DNA of 17,062 bases from JANOBD01 sp031411495. Its GTDB lineage: Bacteria > Planctomycetota > Phycisphaerae > Tepidisphaerales > Tepidisphaeraceae. Location: the NCBI GenBank assembly GCA_031411495.1, contig JANOBD010000068.1, positions 1 through 17,062 on the forward strand. The letters are read 5' to 3'. The notes beneath the pieces were generated by a model. That model worked only from the letters and a program-made list of their open reading frames with translations. It did not search any database and had not been told where the DNA came from. Positions 6,523 to 13,393 of the stretch are shown here, in pieces. The translations under genes were made by a program, and so were the position numbers. Positions within the stretch are counted from its first letter, which is position 1. Each line of letters opens with the position of its first letter.

Positions 6523-7257
6523 TCACTCGCTCACCGGCACGAGCTTGCCCTCGCGCAGTACGAGCACGCGGTCGGCCTGGCGCGCGAGAGTGCGGTCATG
6601 CGTGACCATTACGATCGTTTGACCCTTGCTGTGCAAGCCGTTCAGCACCGACATGATCTGCTGGCCGGTTTCGAAATCGAGATTGCCGGTTGGTTCGTCG
6701 GCGAGAAGGATTTTCGGCTCGTTCATCAGCGCGCGGGCGATGGCCACGCGTTGCCGCTCCCCGCCGGAGAGTTGGTTGGGCCGATGCTTGAGCCGCGCGC
6801 TCATCCCCATCATCTCCATCAGCGATTCGGCCCGGCTGCGAAGCGTCGACTTGTTCGATTTGAACCCCAGCGCCGATCGTTCCACCAGCGCGGCGAGCAT
6901 CGTATTCTGCAGGACGTTCAGTTCCGGGAGTAGGTGATAGAATTGGAAAACGAACCCGATCTCACGATTGCGAATCTGACAGCGCTCGGTGTTGCCCAAC
7001 GCCGCCACGTCGCGACCGTTGACATTGATCGAGCCCTGGTCCGGGACATCGAGCAGTCCGACGAGGTGGAGCATCGTGCTCTTGCCCGAACCCGATCGAC
7101 CCTCGATGGCGACAAACTCCCCCTGCCGCACCTCAAGATCGGCACCCTTGAGAATCTCGAGGCTGCTTTGGCCCATGTGAAAAGTTTTGTGGAGATTGCG
7201 CGCTTCGATCACGGTAGCGCGATCGGCAGCGGTGCGTGCTTCTCGAGTTGCGGTCAT
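6523..7257 (-). CDS. LolD/MacB-type ABC transporter ATP-binding protein
   Basis: This 244-aa ATPase of the LolD/MacB/FtsE group has Walker A GRSGSGKST (53-61), a Q-loop in FVFQFYHLLPELN (Q105), signature LSGGERQRVAIARAL (163-177), Walker B ILLADEPTGNLD (183-194) and the H-loop VTHD. The FYHLLPELNVLQN and TGNLD wording is typical of LolD, which powers release of lipoproteins from the inner membrane in LolCDE. The permease partner is not adjacent, so assignment to LolD rather than a MacB-like exporter is inferred from sequence alone. The frame extends to an ATG at 7308. I prefer the ATG at 7257 because the extra residues look non-conserved and a start at 7308 would leave only 29 bp before the divergent glycerate kinase. 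Neither start has a good Shine-Dalgarno sequence. Confidence 0.9.
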   Translation of the reverse strand: MTATREARTAADRATVIEARNLHKTFHMGQSSLEILKGADLEVRQGEFVAIEGRSGSGKSTMLHLVGLLDVPDQGSINVNGRDVAALGNTERCQIRNREIGFVFQFYHLLPELNVLQNTMLAALVERSALGFKSNKSTLRSRAESLMEMMGMSARLKHRPNQLSGGERQRVAIARALMNEPKILLADEPTGNLDFETGQQIMSVLNGLHSKGQTIVMVTHDRTLARQADRVLVLREGKLVPVSE

Positions 7258-7306
7258 TCCGGCACGGTACCCGGCGATCCGCCGCCCGTCACGTGGATGG
7301 ATTGTC

Positions 7307-7323
7307 ATCGGCCGATCATCGGC
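7307..7323. promoter_or_regulatory. Overlapping palindromes in a divergent intergenic region
   Basis: ATCGGCCGAT (7307-7316) is a perfect 10-bp palindrome. It overlaps GCCGAT-C-ATCGGC (7311-7323), a 6-bp inverted repeat around one base. Both lie between the divergent ABC ATPase and glycerate kinase starts, where an operator would be expected. CG-rich GATC-containing palindromes are common in this window, so chance is quite possible. Confidence 0.2.
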
Positions 7324-7337
7324 TACGCTCTGAGGAC

Positions 7338-8468
7338 GTGAGAGTTCTCATCGCACCCGACAAGTTCAAGGACTCGCTCGACGCATCAGGCGTCGCCGAC
7401 GCAGTTACGCGCGGCGTGCGCCGCGAACGCCCGAACTTCGAGATCGATCGGTGCCCCCTGTCAGACGGCGGAGAAGGGTTTGTTCAGACGATCACCCATG
7501 CCTGTGGCGGAGAGCTTGAAACTCGAAAAGTGACCGGGCCCCTGCCGGAACTGAGAGTCGATGCGACCTTCGGCGTCATCGAACGCCACACCGCAGTCAT
7601 TGAGATGTCGGCGGCGGCGGGCCTCGCGCTGTTGCCGATGCAGGATCGCAATCCGCTCTATACCACGACCTTCGGAGTAGGCGAACTCATCCGCCACGCG
7701 GTCGGGATCGGTTGTCGGCACATCCTGCTCGGCATCGGCGGCAGCGCCACCACCGACCTTGGCATTGGGGCGCTCCAGGCGTGCGGCTGTCATATTGTCC
7801 TGCGCACCGACGACGATCGCGGCGAATATGCCACCGATTCCGAGCCACTTTGTGGCCAGGACATGGAAAAGGTTCTGCTCGTCAAATCGGGCCGTGGCTC
7901 GCCGGTGGATGGCACGACCTTCGAGATCGCGTGCGACGTGACCAATCCGCTGTTCGGCCCGAACGGATCGGCATACGTCTTTTCGCCGCAGAAGGGCGCA
8001 TCTCCGCGCGAGGTCGACCGGCTCGACACGATGTTGCGCGAACTGGCCCACCGCTTGAAGTGGGAGCCTTATGCGAGCGAGCCGGGAGCCGGCGCGGCAG
8101 GCGGGATTGCCGTTGGATTTCGCGCGCTCTTCGGCGCGAAAGTGCGCTCGGGAATCGACCTGGTCATGGACGCGGTCCGGCTTCGTCAGCGAATCGCGAG
8201 CTCGGACCTCGTCATTACCGGTGAGGGAAAGCTCGATCGCCAGAGCGTGGGCGGCAAAACCGTGTCCGGCATCGCGAGGCTATGCCGCGAACTCGGCAAA
8301 CCGTGTGTCGCGATCGCCGGCGTCGTGGAACCCGATGCGGCGAACGCATTGGGTTTACACTCGGCGATTTCACTCGTCGACGCACACACCAGCGCCGCCG
8401 AAGCGATGGCACATGCAGGGGCCTTGATCGAAGAACGAGCCGCCGCGTTCATCCGGAACTGGAAGTGA
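7338..8468 (+). CDS. Glycerate 2-kinase family protein (GlxK/GarK type)
   Basis: The 376-aa product belongs to the class II glycerate kinase family (GarK/GlxK), which phosphorylates D-glycerate to 2-phosphoglycerate. Family blocks are APDKFKDSL at the N terminus, LSDGGEGF, GIGGSATTDLGIGALQACG, FSPQKGAS, GAAGGIAVGF, and GEGKLDRQSVGGKT followed by GKPCVAIAG near the C terminus. Length fits the family. Only the GTG at 7338 puts the start immediately before the conserved VLIAPDKF. A GAGGA lies directly upstream but closer than usual. The frame is open further upstream, where it would overlap the divergent ABC gene. It is convergent with the deaminase gene, 9 bp away. The gene is monocistronic, so the glycerate source is not shown by context. 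Confidence 0.93.
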   Translation: MRVLIAPDKFKDSLDASGVADAVTRGVRRERPNFEIDRCPLSDGGEGFVQTITHACGGELETRKVTGPLPELRVDATFGVIERHTAVIEMSAAAGLALLPMQDRNPLYTTTFGVGELIRHAVGIGCRHILLGIGGSATTDLGIGALQACGCHIVLRTDDDRGEYATDSEPLCGQDMEKVLLVKSGRGSPVDGTTFEIACDVTNPLFGPNGSAYVFSPQKGASPREVDRLDTMLRELAHRLKWEPYASEPGAGAAGGIAVGFRALFGAKVRSGIDLVMDAVRLRQRIASSDLVITGEGKLDRQSVGGKTVSGIARLCRELGKPCVAIAGVVEPDAANALGLHSAISLVDAHTSAAEAMAHAGALIEERAAAFIRNWK

Positions 8469-8477
8469 TGTATCGAG

Positions 8478-8999
8478 CTACGTGATGGAGAGGAGCGACG
8501 CGATGTAGTCGCGCTGCTTGCCCCGCTCGGGATGCATCTCGAGCCATTGTTCGAATCGCAGGCGAGATTCGTCCCGCAGCACGCTTCGCACGATCCGCGG
8601 CCACTTCGCTTCGGGGCTCTGCGGCATTTCGATTCGCGCGGCGCCAGCGTCCATTGGTGCCGGGAGCGCCCACACCACCTCCTCCACCGCGGCTTCGATG
8701 CACGCCGAGAGACACATGATGCACGGTTCGAGCGTGGATACGAGTACGAGCCTGGCGGACTCGACGTCATAACGTCCGGCCGCGTCGCGAAACGCCACCA
8801 TCTCCGCGTGGGCGGTGCGATCGCGAAGCGAGTTCAGCGCGTTGAAGCCGCGGCCGATGATCAACTTTCGATCCAGATCGGCGATCACGCACGCGATCGG
8901 CGCTTCCCCGAGTTCGAGCGCACGGTCGGCCAAAGCCAGCGCCTCATTCATCAGCACGAGATGACAGGGATCGACCGATGGTTTGTGTCCGGCACTCAC
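8478..8999 (-). CDS. Nucleoside/nucleobase deaminase, CDA zinc-dependent fold (TadA/GuaD-like)
   Basis: This 173-aa protein of the cytidine deaminase-like superfamily has the zinc and proton-shuttle motif TAHAEM (H64, E66) and the paired cysteines in TLEPCIMCLSA (C93, C96). The GEAPIACVI and IGRGFNALNSLRD segments agree with the TadA/guanine deaminase branch. The C-terminal third (from about 115) does not match the TadA tail, so a free-base or nucleoside deaminase is as likely as the tRNA A34 editing enzyme. The GTG at 8999 is chosen because the family needs the residues before the ATG at 8951. Neither has a Shine-Dalgarno sequence. It is the last gene of the five-gene minus-strand run, 18 bp after pdxH. 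Confidence 0.85.
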   Translation of the reverse strand: MSAGHKPSVDPCHLVLMNEALALADRALELGEAPIACVIADLDRKLIIGRGFNALNSLRDRTAHAEMVAFRDAAGRYDVESARLVLVSTLEPCIMCLSACIEAAVEEVVWALPAPMDAGAARIEMPQSPEAKWPRIVRSVLRDESRLRFEQWLEMHPERGKQRDYIASLLSIT

Positions 9000-9017
9000 G
9001 TGAGATCGTAGGCCCCA

Positions 9018-9686
9018 TCACGGCGCCAGGCGATCGATCTTCCAGCGTCCGTCGGGCTGCCTCTGGTATCGAATCCGATCGTGCAGCCGCGCCGCGCCGC
9101 CCTGCCAGAACTCGACCATACTCGGCGTAAGTCGCCAGCCGCCCCAGTGATCGGGCAGCGGAATCTCGTCAGGAAACTTCTCGTTGAACGACTTCACCGC
9201 AGCCACCAATTCCTCGCGCGATGAAAGCACATGGCTCTGGTTCGAGGCCCACGCGCCGATTCGCGCCTCGCGGGGCCGGATGTCGTAATAGGCCCGCGAC
9301 TCATCGCGTGAGACCTTGGCCACCTTCCCGACGATGCGCACCTGGCGCTCGAGCATCTGCCAGTGAAACACGATCGCCGCGTTAGGATTTGCGTCGAGCT
9401 CGCGTGCCTTTTGAGAGTTGTAGTTCCCGAAAAAGGTGAAGCCGCGCGCGTCGAAATCCTTCAGAAGCAGCGTCCGTGCCGAAGGAATGCCATTCGCATC
9501 GGCCGTCGCGAGCGTCATCACATTCGGCTCGCCTGGGCGGGACATTCGCGCCTCGCCGAACCATTTCGCGAACTGCTCGATCGCGTCGGCCGCGACGTCC
9601 TTCTCGTCCATGTGTCCGCGCGTGTAATCGATGCGCGTAGCCTGGAGTGTCGGTTGATTCGCGGATAGGCCGTCAGACTTCGCCAT
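9018..9686 (-). CDS. pdxH: Pyridoxamine 5'-phosphate oxidase
   Basis: The 222-aa product is the FMN-dependent oxidase that converts PNP or PMP to PLP, the last step of one B6 route and of salvage. The N-terminal FMN-binding split-barrel contains ARTLLLKDFDARGFTFFGNY with SQKARELDANPNAAIVFHW. The middle contains GKVAKVSRDESRAYYDIRPREARIG. The PNPOx C-terminal dimerisation region is complete (HWGGWRLTP, VEFWQGG, LHDRIRY, DRLAP). Length equals the family norm. The frame is open to 9746, but the ATG at 9686 is preferred because GGAG lies 7 bases upstream. It sits in a run with GNAT and LolA-like genes upstream and a deaminase downstream. Its product is the cofactor of IlvE and the MocR regulator in this window. 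Confidence 0.96.
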   Translation of the reverse strand: MAKSDGLSANQPTLQATRIDYTRGHMDEKDVAADAIEQFAKWFGEARMSRPGEPNVMTLATADANGIPSARTLLLKDFDARGFTFFGNYNSQKARELDANPNAAIVFHWQMLERQVRIVGKVAKVSRDESRAYYDIRPREARIGAWASNQSHVLSSREELVAAVKSFNEKFPDEIPLPDHWGGWRLTPSMVEFWQGGAARLHDRIRYQRQPDGRWKIDRLAP

Positions 9687-9729
9687 GGGTTCGCTCCGTT
9701 GGAACGGGATCATATGCCCTGTGAGCCGG

Positions 9730-10140
9730 CTATCGAAGCGCCGCACCGCGCTTGAGGATCCAGGCGCTGTTATGCCTCTCCATGCCGATATGCGGGTAGT
9801 AATCGACCGCGGCCGGCGCGGAAAGCAGGACCACGGTCGCCAGCGGCGCCGCCGCCTGCGTGCACTTGATCAATTGGGTCCCGATGCCCTGCTTCTGATG
9901 CGATTTGCGTACTGCCAGATCGGACAGGTACGTGCAATAGGAATAGTCACTGACCGACCGCGCGATGCCGAGCAGTTGTTCGTTCTCCCACGCGGTGATG
10001 ACCAAATTCGAACACTGCAACATCGCCTGCATGCGCGGCCGATCATCCACTGGCCTTCGTTCGGCAAGCGTTGATGCAATCAGAAGCTCAATAACTTCGT
10101 CGACGGTCACTTCCGCGTTCAGCCGGTAATCGATCGGCAT
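9730..10140 (-). CDS. GNAT family N-acetyltransferase
   Basis: The 136-aa product has the GNAT acetyl-CoA-binding core. The motif A region is CTYLSDLAVRKSHQKQGIGTQLI (about 69-91), where QKQGIG is the pyrophosphate-binding loop. It is preceded by a beta strand (LLGIARSV) and followed by a motif B-like YYPHIGM. The acceptor substrate is unknown. It is a single compact domain of normal size. The ATG at 10140 has AAGGA 8 bases upstream, lying inside the end of the LolA-like gene, and the two genes are 3 bp apart, so translational coupling is likely. pdxH begins 43 bp downstream. Confidence 0.88.
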   Translation of the reverse strand: MPIDYRLNAEVTVDEVIELLIASTLAERRPVDDRPRMQAMLQCSNLVITAWENEQLLGIARSVSDYSYCTYLSDLAVRKSHQKQGIGTQLIKCTQAAAPLATVVLLSAPAAVDYYPHIGMERHNSAWILKRGAALR

Positions 10141-10143
10141 TGC

Positions 10144-11067
10144 CTATTCCTTGTACTCTTCCCGAACGATTGTCCAGGTCGACTCGTCCACGGGTTCGAG
10201 TTTGAAGTCGGCATCCGTGACAGGCGCATTGATCTTCACGTCGCCGAGCGTGGTCTTCTTGCTCTCGGGCCCCGGCTCGATCTGCACTCTTGTCGCTCCC
10301 GGATGCTCCGGATCGGGCACGACCGACATCTCGGCGCTCACCGTTTCGATCACGCGCGGCATCGCGTCCTTCGCGTCCACCCAGATGATGATCTGGTGAA
10401 ATCGCCGGGCCATCCGCGTCTCTTCGTGTGGCCGGAGTTCAAGGCCGATGAGGCCCGGCTTGTCCTTGTCGTCTGGGAGGCGGGTGACTTCGAACTGCGC
10501 GCGGACCGCATCACGCGTCTGGCCGATCGGCAGCGGGAATGGCCCTTCGCCGAGCTTGAGCAAGTCGACCTTTTCGCCCGGCTTGCGGATCTGCCGATGT
10601 GTCTCACGCCGGCCACCGGGATCATTCGGGCTGCGGCCGTAGACGCGATCGGTAACCCAATCGCCTTCGAGCAGGTACTCGATCTTCTCCGGGATAATCT
10701 TCTTCTTCTCGCCGTCATCAATGACGAGTCTTTCGAACTTTACCCGCGCGCGGGAATCGCCGTCGCCCATTCGCTGCAGCAGAAAGGTGCCGGTGCGAGC
10801 GGAAGTGTTCCCCGCGATATTGTCGGTGGTTTCCATCTCCACGCTCGCGTCCAGGCTGGTAAGCGAGTGGCCGACCGTGTACATGCGATCCAGCAGATCA
10901 TTGGTGGAGACGTCATCGCTCGCCGCCGGCTGACGCGGTGCCGGGGCAGAGACTTGCGTCCCCGCAGGATCGGCTGGAACCGTAATCGGCGGCGCTTGCG
11001 CGGCACACGACGTGGCGGCGAACATCGCGATCAGCCCTGGCGAACAGAAGGCTTTGAAAACACTCAT
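10144..11067 (-). CDS. LolA-like exported lipoprotein-binding protein
   Basis: The 307-aa product begins with a signal sequence (K5, hydrophobic GLIAMFAA, then TSCAAQA). Cys21 could be a lipid-attachment site (ATSC is a weak lipobox), or signal peptidase I could cut after AQA. A Pro/Ala-rich linker is followed from about residue 55 by a beta-rich domain with the pattern of the LolA/LolB half-barrel: conserved start (LDRMYTVGHSLTSLDASVEME), repeated strands, and a late DADFKLEP that resembles the end of LolA-like domains. The role would be shuttling lipoproteins or other lipids between membranes, which is inferred. The frame opens at 11118. I chose the ATG at 11067 because GAGG lies 8 bases before it. 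The ATG at 11073 has the same site too close. The HAD gene ends 43 bp upstream. Confidence 0.75.
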   Translation of the reverse strand: MSVFKAFCSPGLIAMFAATSCAAQAPPITVPADPAGTQVSAPAPRQPAASDDVSTNDLLDRMYTVGHSLTSLDASVEMETTDNIAGNTSARTGTFLLQRMGDGDSRARVKFERLVIDDGEKKKIIPEKIEYLLEGDWVTDRVYGRSPNDPGGRRETHRQIRKPGEKVDLLKLGEGPFPLPIGQTRDAVRAQFEVTRLPDDKDKPGLIGLELRPHEETRMARRFHQIIIWVDAKDAMPRVIETVSAEMSVVPDPEHPGATRVQIEPGPESKKTTLGDVKINAPVTDADFKLEPVDESTWTIVREEYKE

Positions 11068-11110
11068 GCTCATAACCTCGATACAAGACTGCGACACACC
11101 TTGCTGAGCA

Positions 11111-11734
11111 TCAGACACGCTTGAACCGCTCTGGCGAGTGCTCCATCGCCTGTAAGATCGGTAACAGTTCCTCGAGTGCGTCGATCGTTACATCCGGGAC
11201 GGCATTAAACCGGCGATCCGTGCGGTGGCTGATCCAGACGCTGTGAATTCCGGCAGCTGCTGCCGCTTCGATATCGTGCGAGCCATCTCCTACCATCCAC
11301 GACTCATCCAGCGAGCAACCGAGTACGCTAACCGCGTGACGCAGCGCGTGCGGGTCCGGCTTCGGCGGGCCATCCTCGCGGGTGTGCACCAGGTCAAACG
11401 TCAGCGCGTGCCGGTTGAGGATAATCTCCGTGCTGCTCCGACTGTTTCGAGTAATGAGTGCTGTGCGATGATCGTTTTCTTCGAGCCACCTCAGCAGCGC
11501 ATCACATCCCGCATTGAGTTCTGAGTTTTCCGCGGCGGTGCGCTCATGGCGATCGAGAATGCGATGCGCTTCGGCCAGCCGCTCGCCCTCGAGGTGGCGC
11601 AACGCCTCGAGGATTGGCCCGTGCAGGCGAAGTTCACGGCGGATGGCATCGAAATCGAGTAGTGGACGTGTGATGGTGCCGTCCATATCGAAGAGGATTG
11701 CTCGCGGGCGGGACTGACTCACGGCACGGCGCAT
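11111..11734 (-). CDS. HAD-IA family phosphatase (phosphoglycolate phosphatase-like)
   Basis: The 207-aa product is a compact HAD hydrolase of the Gph/PGMB type. Motif I is LFDMDGTIT near residues 14-22. A helical cap of about 60 residues follows. Motif II is ALITRNS, the motif III lysine is in PPKPDPHALRHAV, and motif IV is MVGDGSHDIEAAAAAG. The residues are consistent with an active Mg-dependent phosphatase, but the substrate is not evident. The reading frame continues to 12076 but runs antisense through the Sua5 domain, so the ATG at 11734, twelve residues before motif I, is the real start. No Shine-Dalgarno sequence is seen. It is the first gene of the minus-strand run and divergent from the Sua5 fusion. 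Confidence 0.9.
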   Translation of the reverse strand: MRRAVSQSRPRAILFDMDGTITRPLLDFDAIRRELRLHGPILEALRHLEGERLAEAHRILDRHERTAAENSELNAGCDALLRWLEENDHRTALITRNSRSSTEIILNRHALTFDLVHTREDGPPKPDPHALRHAVSVLGCSLDESWMVGDGSHDIEAAAAAGIHSVWISHRTDRRFNAVPDVTIDALEELLPILQAMEHSPERFKRV

Positions 11735-11774
11735 GGCGTCTACAATAGCGGGCGACAGACGGAAATGCCCGTGC

Positions 11775-11803
11775 TTGCGGCGCACTGATATGACTGCGAT
11801 ACT
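11775..11803 (+). promoter_or_regulatory. Candidate promoter for the Sua5-like/phosphatase gene
   Basis: TTGCGG (11775-11780) and GATACT (11798-11803) are spaced 17 bp apart. The -10 box ends 12 bp before the ATG at 11816, implying a very short or absent leader, in line with the missing Shine-Dalgarno sequence. Each box matches the consensus only partly. The same TTGCG start to the -35 box is seen at the tRNA promoter. Confidence 0.3.
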
Positions 11804-11815
11804 CGACCGAATCGA

Positions 11816-12940
11816 ATGAGCGTGGAAGTAGCGAAGATTTTCGAAACGACCGACCCGACCGCGGTGACTCGCCGCGCTGTTCAACTGCTGGATGCCGGCG
11901 AATTGGTCGTAATTCCGACCGAGACCGTGTACGGCGCCGCGGGTCGTCTGGACCGGCCTGGTGCCGTGGCAAAGCTTCGCCAACTCCGGGGCAACGCGAA
12001 CGGGCCTTTCACCATCCACGTCGCCTCTGCAGAACAGGCGAAGCCGCTCGTGGGTCCGTTGTCTGAACTTGCACATCGGATGATGAACAAGCTCTGGCCG
12101 GGGCCGGTGTCCCTTGTGTTCGATGTTCCTTCCGCAGTCCGCGCTGCGACCGCCGCACGGCTCGGATTGGCCGAATCGGATCTATATCAAGACGATGCGA
12201 TCGTGCTGCGTTGCCCGGATCATCTCGTCGCGACGGACATTTTGCTGGCCACTTCCGGGCCGGTCGCTTTGACGCGCGTCGATGGGCCGGACGAAAGGTC
12301 GCTCGCCGCGCTGGAAGGCGTTGTGGCGCTGGCGATCGACGCCGGGCGGACGCGTTACGCGAAACCGTCCACGATCGTCCGTATTCGCGGGGACGCCTAC
12401 GAGGTGGTCCGCGACGGCGTATTTGATGCACGCATCATCGAGAAACATTTGAAGACACTCGTGCTGTTCGTCTGCTCCGGCAACACCTGCCGCTCTCCGA
12501 TGGCCTCGGCCCTTGCCACGAAGCTGATCCGCGAGCGATATCACCTTGGCGATGCCGATCCGGAGACGATCGGCATTACCGTCGCCAGCGCCGGCACGTT
12601 TGCCATGCCGGGGCTGCGCGCCACGCCGCAGGCAGTGGAAGTGATTGCCGGCATGGGCGGCGACCTCCATTCGCATCGCTCGCGCCAGCTCACTCCCGAA
12701 TTGATTCACGCTGCTGATTTTATATTCACGATGGGCCGATCTCACAGCCAGGCGGTGCTTGCCATGGCACCGTCCGCCGCGTCGCGGCTCTTACCCTTGA
12801 ATCCGAACGGGGACATCGAGGATCCGATCGGCGGCGATGTCTCGCTGTACCGGGAAGTCGCGGAATCGTTCAACCGCTTGCTCGAAGAGCGGTTTGCGGA
12901 GACGCTATTCCAGGTTCATCCGCCGGAGGAAAGCTCGTGA
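11816..12940 (+). CDS. Fusion of a Sua5/YrdC-like domain with a YwlE-like low-molecular-weight phosphatase
   Basis: The 374-aa product has two domains. Residues 10-205 are a YrdC/Sua5 fold: PTETVYGAAG (34-43), WPGPVSLVF (94-102), an arginine in IVLRCPDH (R132) and KPSTIVRI (183-190). Residues 213-365 are an LMW phosphatase with P-loop CSGNTCR (C220, R226) and the catalytic Asp in EDPIGG (D336). The Thr at 224 is the residue that distinguishes YwlE-type protein-arginine phosphatases from tyrosine phosphatases, which usually have Ile. In the Sua5 half, the KxR signature reads L57-R-G59 and the SxN signature reads S147-G-P149, so normal threonylcarbamoyl-AMP synthesis is doubtful. The fused order equals Bacillus ywlC-ywlE. 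The rpiB-like gene overlaps the stop codon. Domain identity is secure, activity is not. Confidence 0.9.
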   Translation: MSVEVAKIFETTDPTAVTRRAVQLLDAGELVVIPTETVYGAAGRLDRPGAVAKLRQLRGNANGPFTIHVASAEQAKPLVGPLSELAHRMMNKLWPGPVSLVFDVPSAVRAATAARLGLAESDLYQDDAIVLRCPDHLVATDILLATSGPVALTRVDGPDERSLAALEGVVALAIDAGRTRYAKPSTIVRIRGDAYEVVRDGVFDARIIEKHLKTLVLFVCSGNTCRSPMASALATKLIRERYHLGDADPETIGITVASAGTFAMPGLRATPQAVEVIAGMGGDLHSHRSRQLTPELIHAADFIFTMGRSHSQAVLAMAPSAASRLLPLNPNGDIEDPIGGDVSLYREVAESFNRLLEERFAETLFQVHPPEESS

Positions 12941-13392
12941 AAATCGTGATCGCTTCGGATCATCGAGGCTTCGAAAAGAAGCGATGGCTCGCCCCGCGCC
13001 TCAAAGATGTGGGGCACGAGCTCATCGATTTGGGCTGCGAGTCGTCGGCGGCGTGCGACTATCCCGACTTTGCCGCCCCTGCCGCGCGAATGGTCGCCGC
13101 CGGCGAAGCGGACGCCGGAATCCTTCTCGATCACAGCGGGATCGGCATGTCGATCGTGGCGAACAAGATCCGCGGCGTTCGGGCCGCAATCGCGCTCGAC
13201 CTCGTCGCCGCGCGCCTCGCCCGCGAAGCCAACCACTGCAACATGCTCTGCATCGCCACCGAACTGCTCAGCGACGTGATGATCGAAAAGATCGCCCGCG
13301 AGTTCATCGACACCGCGTTCGCGTCCGGCCGACACGATCGTCGCGTGAAGAAGATCGCCGCAATCGAGGCGGAAGAAGCATCGACGAAGTGA
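12937..13392 (+). CDS. RpiB/LacA/LacB family sugar-phosphate isomerase homologue with altered active site
   Basis: The 151-aa product has the RpiB fold and length: ASDHRGFEKK at the N terminus, DYPDFA (41-46), GIGMSIVANK (68-77), GVRAAIALD, AARLAREANH and GRHDRRV near the C terminus. RpiB interconverts ribose 5-phosphate and ribulose 5-phosphate. In E. coli-type enzymes the loop reads CGTGIG with the catalytic Cys. Here it is D65-H-S-G-I-G. The His in the usual REHN/RQHN block is Ala98. The Glu used by the mycobacterial type is Met71. The enzyme may use Asp65 as base, act on another sugar phosphate, or be non-catalytic. The GTG start overlaps the upstream stop (GTGA), and a perfect GGAGGA lies 6 bases before it, so the gene is well expressed and coupled to the fusion gene. 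Confidence 0.88.
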   Translation: MKIVIASDHRGFEKKRWLAPRLKDVGHELIDLGCESSAACDYPDFAAPAARMVAAGEADAGILLDHSGIGMSIVANKIRGVRAAIALDLVAARLAREANHCNMLCIATELLSDVMIEKIAREFIDTAFASGRHDRRVKKIAAIEAEEASTK

Positions 13393-13393
13393 G

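Noticed and set aside
9687..9746. Longer PdxH start overlapping the GNAT gene
   Set aside because: The ATG at 9686 has a Shine-Dalgarno site and gives the usual family length. The extension would overlap the GNAT stop and is not conserved-looking.
11735..12076. N-terminal extension of the second HAD protein
   Set aside because: It runs antisense through the Sua5 domain and has no conserved pattern. The ATG at 11734 places motif I at the normal distance.
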